NCBI RefSeq assembly: GCF_030247195.1
Contig: NC_080671.1
Span: 97,513,845-97,577,844, forward strand
Source of the DNA: Topomyia yanbarensis
Lineage: Eukaryota > Arthropoda > Insecta > Diptera > Culicidae
Reading direction: 5' to 3'
Length of the DNA: 64,000 nt
Both the position numbers and the translations under genes were made by a program. Below, in pieces: positions 56,476 to 64,000 of this stretch. Below the pieces are notes generated by a model, which had not been told where the DNA came from, made no database searches, and saw only the letters and a list, made by a program, of their open reading frames with translations. Position 1 is the stretch's first letter, and every line of letters begins with the position of its first letter.

Positions 56476-56725
56476 GGGACCATTTAACGCAAAAATTACC
56501 CAAAATTGACTCCCCCTCTCCCCATGTAACAAATTGTCATAAATTTCTTCATCCCCCGCCCCCCCTGTTACGTAACAAATTCCTAGAAATTTTTTTTTTT
56601 CGGTGAAAACATGTTACGTAACGATCTAGTTAACTCCCCCTCCCCCCTATGTCACAACATGTCACAACTTGTTGTACCCCTCCCCCCCCCCCCCTAAAAG
56701 CGTTACGTAGTTTATTAATGGTCCC
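56476..56725. mobile_element. GGGACC-ended MITE, 250 bp, TTA duplication
   Basis: Left end GGGACCATTTAACGC and right end inverted GGGACCATTAATAAACTACG, flanked by TTA at 56473-56475 and 56726-56728. C-rich tracts and gttacgtaac words fill the interior. Same family design as 30403-30701. Confidence 0.75.
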
Positions 56726-57224
56726 TTAAGACCACTCGGGGCCCCTGGGCACAACTGAACTGAGGGGCCCCTATAATTCAACATGTATAAATTGCTGTAG
56801 AGTAGGATGATCTAAAAATGATCCCCAGCATCAGGGAACCATCTCCACCACTTTGAGATTTATTTAACTATGTGAAAGTATTAAAAATACTGTAGAAATC
56901 AAAATATATGGATTATTTTTTATGTTTCCATCATTGTACTTGTCCAGGTACCATCGAAAAACGGAAGATAATTTGATAGATCTTAAAAAGATATTAGCAT
57001 TTCTGACCAATTAGACCGAAATTGACAAAAGGCCCAACACACTATATGCGGTTGTGGGAGTTCGAACTCAGGTGAGCTTCGTATAGAGTTGCGTTGTTTG
57101 TTCCCCATATGATATAATCTGACCTTCATTGATCTAAGTCAAAGACGATGTTTGAGGCTGAAGAAAGCCTCCGTCAATAATGAGAGATGATGGAGTAAGG
57201 CGGGTTAAACGTCAACACTACAAT

Positions 57225-57644
57225 CACAGAGAACAGACATCCATGATCCAACGAAAATATTTAAAAAAACGTGTGTAAACATTTGAATTCATATACGATA
57301 AACACTAGCACCGCCACACTAACCTAACCCAACTATCCGTCAAATCCATTCCGGAACCGGTTCGAAATCCTGAATGGATTCAGTATGGAATCTTGCTCAA
57401 AAAAAACAACCGATTTCGACTCTATCCGTTGATACATTTGAGTTGAAATTAATGCTGGAAGTCCGAACCGGTTCCGGACTAGTTTGACTGGGTAGAGGAA
57501 TAACCGCTATCAATTCCGTCGAACTCAGCCACAAAAAAAAACGTGACGACCGTAGCACACCTGGTTTGGATATCCCAACTACCTTCGAAACCGTTAAAGA
57601 TTTTCCACAAGTTGAATGCTGAAGATGGACGTCTGTTCTCTGTG
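57225..57644. mobile_element. TIR element, 420 bp, 7-bp duplication
   Basis: Ends CACAGAGAACAGACATCCAT and, inverted, CACAGAGAACAGACGTCCAT. The direct flank CTACAAT is at 57218-57224 and 57645-57651. The inner part also has inverted ccggaaccggttcg blocks at about 57351 and 57464. Non-coding. The superfamily cannot be fixed from a 7-bp duplication. Confidence 0.8.
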
Positions 57645-57651
57645 CTACAAT

Positions 57652-59329
57652 GTCGACGATTCATTCAATAATTGTCCTTACACTATGACAATCTAGGAAA
57701 AATATTTAGCAATATGCAAATAAAATCCTATTTGTTAATAGATGACGACTACGTGATTTACAAAAGTTACATTGATTTGTATAATGTTGTTCTCAATTTC
57801 TTACTGCTCCTAATATGATGAAGCTGGATAAAGTCAATTGCTAGCTTTATAAAAAGCCACATTTTTTTCAATAATGATTCAACTACATTTACAGATATTG
57901 AATATTGCAGCCATTGAAACCAATATTCGCATATTTCGCCGCAGAAATAGAACGATTCTTTGAAATAGTGTCTCTTCCTGCAAAAATTGTTGATGAAGTA
58001 GAATTTTTGCTACATATTCTGACAGAAGTTTTGTGCTTTCTTTTGTAGTAAACAGTTCTGAGAGGCGACGATAGCAAACAAGTACATTATAAGTAATATT
58101 AATATTTTCATATTTAACGAATTAGTATCTCAAAGACGGCGCTAGTAGTTAAGTGGCAAGTCTCTGGTGTCGGTGATAGGCACTCAGTACAGAAAGAGAC
58201 CAAAGGGAAAAAAATAATAACAATAATTAGCCCTTTCACCTTTCGAAAGTAAAAATATTCAATACCTTCATTGTTACTTAAACAAATAAACATAGCAAAA
58301 CATCGAAATTACTCGAACCTATTGATATGAGCAACACAATTCATTTCAATAATTCACTACCACAACTTTTAGGAGTTCATTCATAATCAGAGATGCAACC
58401 ATCTACCAACGAAGCTCATCAAAGACGACAATTATATGCTATATTACTTAGACCGCAATATTATACAAAATGTAAATGTAATTTCAATACCAGTCGAAAT
58501 AGGAAACACATCGAATGCATGCTGCACAAATCCGCGACTACCTACTGAATACGTTCCATTTGAGCCAGTATATTCTGATTCCTGATTCCGATGGCCCAAA
58601 ATATTTTTGATAGAGCAGATTGTCGTACAAAAATAACATAATTAGTACTGTACCAGATTACGACGGCACACAGTGGCACGACGAGTGACAAAACTCCAAA
58701 AATCAATGTCTTGTAATTCTTTTGAAAATATTTATTTTCTTTTTCTCTCAGTTTGAAGAAAATTATCTCAAAATTTTATGATAATTGGATGAAAAATGAA
58801 TTTTTAACATGTCGTTGAAGCTAGTGATGTCGAGGATTTTTCTTCAATTTAATTCATGAAAATTGTTCGTACCGTCGAACTTCAAATGGCAATATCTCAA
58901 GAACTACATGGCCAATTGTAGTAGTTTTAAGTTCTTGGGAAAGAAGAATGAATATGCCAAACTATAGATGTGATTTTTTGTGCAGATATATTTTACGTTT
59001 GTTCTGCATCAAGAAAAATCAATTGAGAAATTCAACGTCATATCAGCAATTTATCTTTCTACGTCTCACAATTTTTGAGATGGTCTACCATGGGTCACTT
59101 ATCATGAGTCTGACTTAAAATTGAGTGTTGTTTTAAGATATATAGGCCTGATCTTGCGCTTTTTTGCGCCGAAGTTGTTATATCTATGTTTCTAAAAATA
59201 CCCATATGGAGACATCATGTGGCTCATATATCTTCTTACAAATTGGTTTCCTAAACAACTTCACACTACTGAAAAATTAGTAACTATTACTGCTAACCAA
59301 TGTGATTGGCTACTACTATTAACCATTGT
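57652..59329. other. No recognisable gene
   Basis: AT-rich DNA with no repeat partner noticed in the window and only short ORFs. Confidence 0.4.
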
Positions 59330-59516
59330 GTGTCCGACGCGGTACCCGGGTACCTTTTTATGTTTCAATTAATTAAATTCCTATGTTTTATCCATAGCTG
59401 GAAATTGAAACTTTGTGACATCTTAGAACTTCACTAAGTCAAGCTTTTGGGTTAATAATATTGTTGATATAGTAAGGGTGGGAGTGAGGAGGGGCTCCTG
59501 AATTTTTTACTACGTA

Positions 59517-60187
59517 ATAGGCCGACGGGGTACCCGGGTACCCACAAAACTAAAATGCCCGTAACTAAGGTAATATCCAACCGATTTCGATACTTTTGAC
59601 TGGTTTGGATTCAGAAACTCACCCACTTTTGGACTTGGTAAAAATGCATCGGGTTACTTCGTTCGGTTCCCGGGAATCCGGGTTTCCGGAAGCAGGTTCC
59701 AGTGCTGGGGTACTATTTGCGAACTTCAATGGAATACTAGCAATATGGGTATCAAAATTCTTGGAATTGCATCAGTAGGCTGTATCTCGTGGTTTTGGAA
59801 CCATATGGTGATTTCACTCCGGAACGGACATTCCGGATCAGGTTCCCGTAGGGCCGTGAGTGGCCACTCCAATCCAATTCCATTTTTCAAATTGCCATAG
59901 GGTCCCGTAACAATAAAAAACAGATTTCCGAGACAATTAGAAGAGCTTTGATACTCATATTGCTAGTACATTATTAAAATTTACAAATCATATCCTAGTA
60001 CTGGAACATTACTCCGGAAAATCCGGATTACCAAAAACCAGATCCATTATTCCGGTTCTATTGTACAGAATCAAAAAGTAGACGAGTTCCTGAATCCAAA
60101 ATATCTAAAAGCGTCCAAATCGGTTAAAGGAAGCCATTGTTATGAGCATTTCAATTTGTGGGTACCCGGGAACCCTCGTTGGCCTGT
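59517..60187. mobile_element. Foldback element with ggtacccgggtaccc ends
   Basis: The left arm taggccgacggggtacccgg matches the reverse complement of the right arm (caggccaacgagggttcccg). Homology continues through gggtacccacaaa, aatgc, aaccgattt and ttggattcaggaactc. Interior ccggaa and cgggaa words are also mirrored, so the ~670 bp is one imperfect palindrome. A partial extra terminus with gacgcggtacccgggtacc lies upstream at 59336-59354. No ORF of note. Confidence 0.75.
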
Positions 60188-60539
60188 TAAAGGTGTTTTT
60201 TTTGTTGGACACATAACTGTTAACGTGTATAATAACCCTTTAACGACCAACGCCTTCAAATGGGTTTACATAAAAGTAGCCGAAAAAAGGATTATGGAAT
60301 TTCAAAACTGATAGCAGCAATAGATTCAGCGACCCAAAATTAGTTAAAAACCCAGTTTTTAGCCACATAAACCAATTTTCATAATTTTGTCACAACTTTG
60401 TATGAAGAGGTGCCACTGTGCGGCATAGCGAAAAATGCCTAATCTGGCCGCGAAAGTATATTGAGACCTAAAGAAGTCCAGGATTCATTTTTAGAGGTTT
60501 TCATGTAGATTTGTCCATTCACACACAATGAATTCGCAT

Positions 60540-60765
60540 TGGCAATTTTCCAACAGCTGTGTAGTCAGCAAATTTAGAAACTGAAATCTCAGCAAAATGA
60601 GGTTTTTTTGCTGATTTTCGGTGAAATATTTTGAGAGTATCAGCTATCAAACGTCACTTTTACTGAGAGCTCAGCAAAAAAATTGTTTACTGAGATCTCA
60701 GCTGTTGAGATTTCGGCAAAAAATGCGAAAAAAGCTGAGATGCGACAGAAAAAAATTAAGTGTGC
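60540..60765. repeat. Iterated 'gagatctcagc' words
   Basis: Variants of gaaatctcagcaaaa, gagagctcagcaaaa, gagatctcagctgttgagat and gctgagatgcg recur in about 200 bp on both strands. It may be the remnant of a palindromic repeat. Confidence 0.45.
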
Positions 60766-61314
60766 AATCCCTGATGTAATGAATAAATGAAAATTTGCAA
60801 CATGCGCGGATCGCTTGCCAAACAAGGATTGTGTACCGAATTTCGACATCTTCCTCTTCCACTTTCTGTACAGCTTTCTTGTACAAATTTTGCCACCTTA
60901 TTGGTTGCCGCTCCTGGTTGGTGCCTTTCGAGCTTTCTATATGTTGTAGAAAACATTTGATTGTTTTTGCTCAAAATGAATTGAAACTTGAATCGAAATG
61001 TTAGGCTGACGTTTGAATTGGTCCAATACCATCTTAGTCATGCAGTACCTCGTTTCTTGCCGCTACCATCACTTCGCTGATTTTGTCTGATGCTCTTAAA
61101 ATGTCACATGGGTTAAGGTGCAATGTGCGAATACGAGCAACTGATCCACTATTAACCACACGCTATAGAGTTGCAAACAATTGCGTGCTACTATTTTTTT
61201 GGAAAAAGGCCTTCAGAATGATTCTAATTCACCCTAAGCTGGGGGCTCCTAAAAGCCTGGGGCCCCTGGCCCAGTGTGCCCATGCGTAAAGACGGTACTG
61301 AAATTGCAATTAAT
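60766..61314. other. No recognisable gene
   Basis: Short unremarkable ORFs. gggggctcct/ggggccctgg words near 61242-61268 are the only notable composition. Confidence 0.4.
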
Positions 61315-61590
61315 CCAATCGGATTCCGACGGAGCAGTTCTGCCAGGGACAGTTTACGTTGAAAACAAAAAACAAAATTTTGAGATATCTTCGTTATTTT
61401 GCAATATTATTGAAAACTGATAAAATCTATCAATTTAAAATCAATCTTCGACTACAATCTCCACGCAATTGGACTATTGTAAATATACTAGGAGAATTGT
61501 ATTGCTCATTGAAAGGTCAATATAATTCTCCGCAACACTGCGAGGGAAGCGCATTTACATTTTTTCTTACCCTGTTGTCACAAAACACGG
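61315..61590 (+). repeat. Dispersed repeat D1, copy 2
   Basis: Collinear with 482-706 (same orientation). It is slightly longer and contains a second tcaattt-aaatcaatcttcgac block missing from copy 1. No adjacent RT relic is visible here, so the repeat can occur without the LINE end found next to copy 1. Confidence 0.65.
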
Positions 61591-63025
61591 ACTATGAAAT
61601 TTAACGTGAGATATTTTTGGCCTATCAAAGCTTTTTTTTCAAAAACATGAAATACATAAAGTAGTGTCTCGACTCCAAACAACCTAATACTAAACACTTC
61701 CGATAAGCCATCTGTCACGAACAAATTGATCTCAACAGTTCCAATTCTACGTACTACTTTTTCTGATCTACTCATTGACCCTTAGTCGGAAAATGATTAC
61801 GTCAAATGGTTACAATCTAATCACGCATTTTCTTTCACTGCCCGGCTTGTGTCAACCGCAATCGAACTCACAATTTACGACGTCGATGTACTGAGCTCAT
61901 TGTTTTATATCATTGATTAGACGGTGTTACTTCCTATGTTCTCTCTCGGCACTCGGCAGCAAAGCGTAGTACTCACTATTACCCGTTCTAATTAGTGATA
62001 ATTTATGAATGTACACTTATCAGCTGTCGGCAGCCCATTAGTTTGCTTTGATGCCCGAATGAGTGTGGGAAATTCTCGTTCTTGGAAATCTACTTCCAGC
62101 GATTAGGTGATAATCACACCAACACGTACCATTTCTTTCCCCATTGGTAATTACATCTTCATTACACAACGCAGCTGAAGAAGCCCACTCCGTCAGCCAG
62201 CCGTCGGATCCCCGCAGAGACAAAGGCAAATTAAATTACATTTTTTTTTCAATTGACCTTCCCCCGGGGGGAAAACCCCATGAGGCGGAATGCAGTTAAT
62301 ACCTCGTTCGCAACGCTGCGGTAACCGAGTCGTGAACTTGTGCATCATCGCAGTCCCTAGTCGCTGCATAGTTCCACAATGTGCACTAAACCTACATCTT
62401 ACCGTATGCCAACATATCATCGATGTGAGCTTTTATAAAACAATATCAATAAATTTTCGCTGCCATTAGGAATGCATTTCCCACCCGATCCCCCGGTTCG
62501 GAGGCTTCGATTCGATCGCGTTTTGCTGCTGGTGACTTTCTGTGCTCTGGCTGCTCGTGGTTTCGGATCGTATGGCTAGGCCAGAGAACGATGCATTCCG
62601 GATAAGCAGACGATATCAACCGTGGCACCTAAATGGTGAGGTGAGGTAGGTAATGCATTTTCTTGCGCGCCATGTGCAGTTTGTTGGTGAGGCCGAAATG
62701 CGATCCCATACCGAGCGCATTAACTTCGAATAAGTCCAAATAGACAAATCATTGTCATAACTCATATATCGAAAGGTTGAAGAAGAGAAGAGAGATAGGC
62801 AAAACTATAGCAATGTGACGTGCGCATGAATTACAAGGTAAACTTCGATCGTGTTGGTAATCGGAACGAAGCTTTGTGGAATGAATTCGTTCGATCGGTT
62901 TAGAATTGGCACCACATGCAAAAACGAATAATATTCGTTACATGAAGTCTACTTCAGCAGCACAGTATCATCTATTAGGGGGTGAGGTATTAAGTGAACG
63001 AAATATTGTATTGTTAGTGTTTTGC
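61591..63025. other. Unique region, GC-richer at 61850-62700
   Basis: No transposon relation noticed. It contains cttcccccggggggaaaa at about 62259-62276 (a small palindrome) and several GATA/TTATC words near 61998-62022 and 62105. It could be host regulatory DNA; that is speculation. ORFs are short and unrecognised. Confidence 0.3.
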
Positions 63026-63085
63026 CTTTCTCATATAGAAAGGTTATGCAATCGCTCTAAAAATCGTCAACCTAATCCCTAATTT
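63026..63085 (+). repeat. Left end of the CCTTTCTCA repeat family
   Basis: Contains gcctttctcatatagaaagg, ttatgcaatcgctct and atcgtcaacctaatccc, the reverse complement of the terminus at 22300-22361. Only this end is present before the sequence departs. Confidence 0.7.
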
Positions 63086-63719
63086 TTTGGTTTGTATAGG
63101 TTTAGATAGGAGTGTGCAGTAAGGGGTTGTTACTTTAAAATTATAACTAGTTTAAAATTTCTTAACGGAGCCTCCTCCTTGATTCGCCGCTGGTTTCAAG
63201 CGATGTTTCAGTGTCGACACATAGTATCTCAAAATCGTGGCTGTCGATCCATTGCACAGTGGCACGAGCCCGGACTTAAGTCCAGATATGAAGGTCACGC
63301 GATATGTTCATCAATATTTTTCTTGTGTTGGCTTATGTATCGGAGACAATTTGACAAGAATTTTGGCTATTTGGTTGAAAAATGAACGTTTGACAGCTAT
63401 TAGAAGGGCGTAACTCCAGGGTTGTTGGCATAATTTACTCACAGGGATTTTATCCGGTTATTTTAGTTTTTTGAAGAAACAGTTGTTCGTATGGCATAGG
63501 TTGCTTCAGCAAAATTATTCGTTTGATTAAATTACATCGTAAAAATACCACAAATGATGTTTTGCGTGATAACTAACAAAGTACGAATTTCCAATGCCAT
63601 AACAACTACGACGCCCACGAATGTCCGCTGTCGCACTATACTCATTCGAAAGCTTTTAATTTTCTCTTTCGTATGAGTCCATGGTAGTTTTGCGAAAATT
63701 TGCGATAAGCAATCAAAAT
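63086..63719. other. No recognisable gene
   Basis: Spacer between two repeat ends, with one unremarkable 68-codon ORF. Confidence 0.4.
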
Positions 63720-63846
63720 TTAAAAAACCTGTTTTAATCCACCTAGAGGTGCAATTGTGCCTTTCTCATTTCTCCAAACTATGATTTAATAGCTGGTTCG
63801 TACAATATAACATCATGGAAATGTTTTTCATTCTTATTACACTTGG
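63720..63846 (-). repeat. Other end of the CCTTTCTCA repeat family
   Basis: cctgttttaatccacctaga, ggtgcaattgtgcctttctc and tttaatagctggtt match 18491-18600 in the same orientation. It is cut off by the element starting at 63850. Confidence 0.7.
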
Positions 63847-63849
63847 TAA

Positions 63850-64000
63850 GGGGCCGTTCATAAACCACGTAGACTCATAGGGGGGACGGGGGGGTCTGGC
63901 AAAAGTCTACGTTTGTCTACGAGGGGGGAGGGGGGGTCTTTGAAAAAGTCTACGTGGACTTTTATTTTTTTGTTATTCTCGTATTACTAATTATGAATGG
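63850..64000 (-). mobile_element. End of a GGGGCCGTTC-ended element, truncated by the window
   Basis: GGGGCCGTTCATAAACCACG onward is close to the reverse complement of 6940-7089 along its whole visible length, through tagactcatagggggg, ggcaaaagtctacgtttgtc and tattctcgtattactaatta. TAA precedes it. A member of the 5534-7089 family in opposite orientation. Confidence 0.85.

Noticed and set aside
57045..57090. B-box-like gagttcgaactcagg.
   Set aside because: It is a self-palindrome with no A box upstream and no tRNA fold.
1..64000. CRISPR arrays, operons, ribosome binding sites and bacterial terminators.
   Set aside because: The window is animal nuclear DNA. No evenly spaced repeat-spacer arrays are present.

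Overview
This window looks like a repeat-dominated intergenic or intronic stretch of an insect nuclear genome, most likely a culicine mosquito (Aedes-like). That assignment is inference. It rests on AT-rich DNA, a 500-base N gap, degraded LINEs of the jockey, R1, LOA and RTE types, a tRNA-related SINE, and a CCTTTCTCATAT-ended repeat of a kind familiar from mosquito genomes. I found no host gene I would defend. Almost every coding signal belongs to a mobile element.

Layout. 0-12 kb: a jockey-type LINE end, several dispersed repeats, a 1.56 kb GGGACCGTTC-ended element holding a SINE, and an A-rich tract split by a repeat element and a TA-flanked MITE. 12-15 kb: a frameshifted RTE-type LINE. 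15-18 kb: a small palindromic MITE, an RT scrap and a GC-richer unique island. 18.5-22.4 kb: one large repeat built of ~320 bp units, interrupted by two Helitron-like pieces and an R1-type RT relic. 22.4-36 kb: long-TIR elements, piggyBac-like elements with TTAA flanks, a 1.65 kb foldback element and a hAT-like MITE.

36.1-42.5 kb holds the best-preserved coding unit: a jockey/CR1-group LINE with an ORF1 carrying a PHD-like zinc finger and an uninterrupted ORF2 (endonuclease plus reverse transcriptase). Two palindromic elements have inserted into it. One lies in the 5' UTR and has a perfect 10-bp target duplication. The other is a 411-bp near-perfect palindrome that cuts the 3' part of ORF1.

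The 411-bp palindrome is the most striking feature. Each arm carries a complete type III hammerhead ribozyme, with all core positions, a GUC cleavage site and three paired helices, and both read outward. Three decayed relatives of the same motif lie at about 0.8, 42.7 and 56.2 kb, so a ribozyme-bearing repeat family has spread locally.

42.5-64 kb: a unique island, a second piggyBac-like copy, a shattered LOA-type LINE (ORF1 zinc knuckles, endonuclease, RNase H), and a 4.8 kb hAT-type insertion with an 8-bp target duplication. The hAT-type insertion holds an antisense R1-type LINE relic, which itself contains a 1.1 kb TIR element and a 234-bp hAT MITE with its own 8-bp duplication. More palindromic elements follow. 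The window ends in an inverted partner of the element end near 7 kb.
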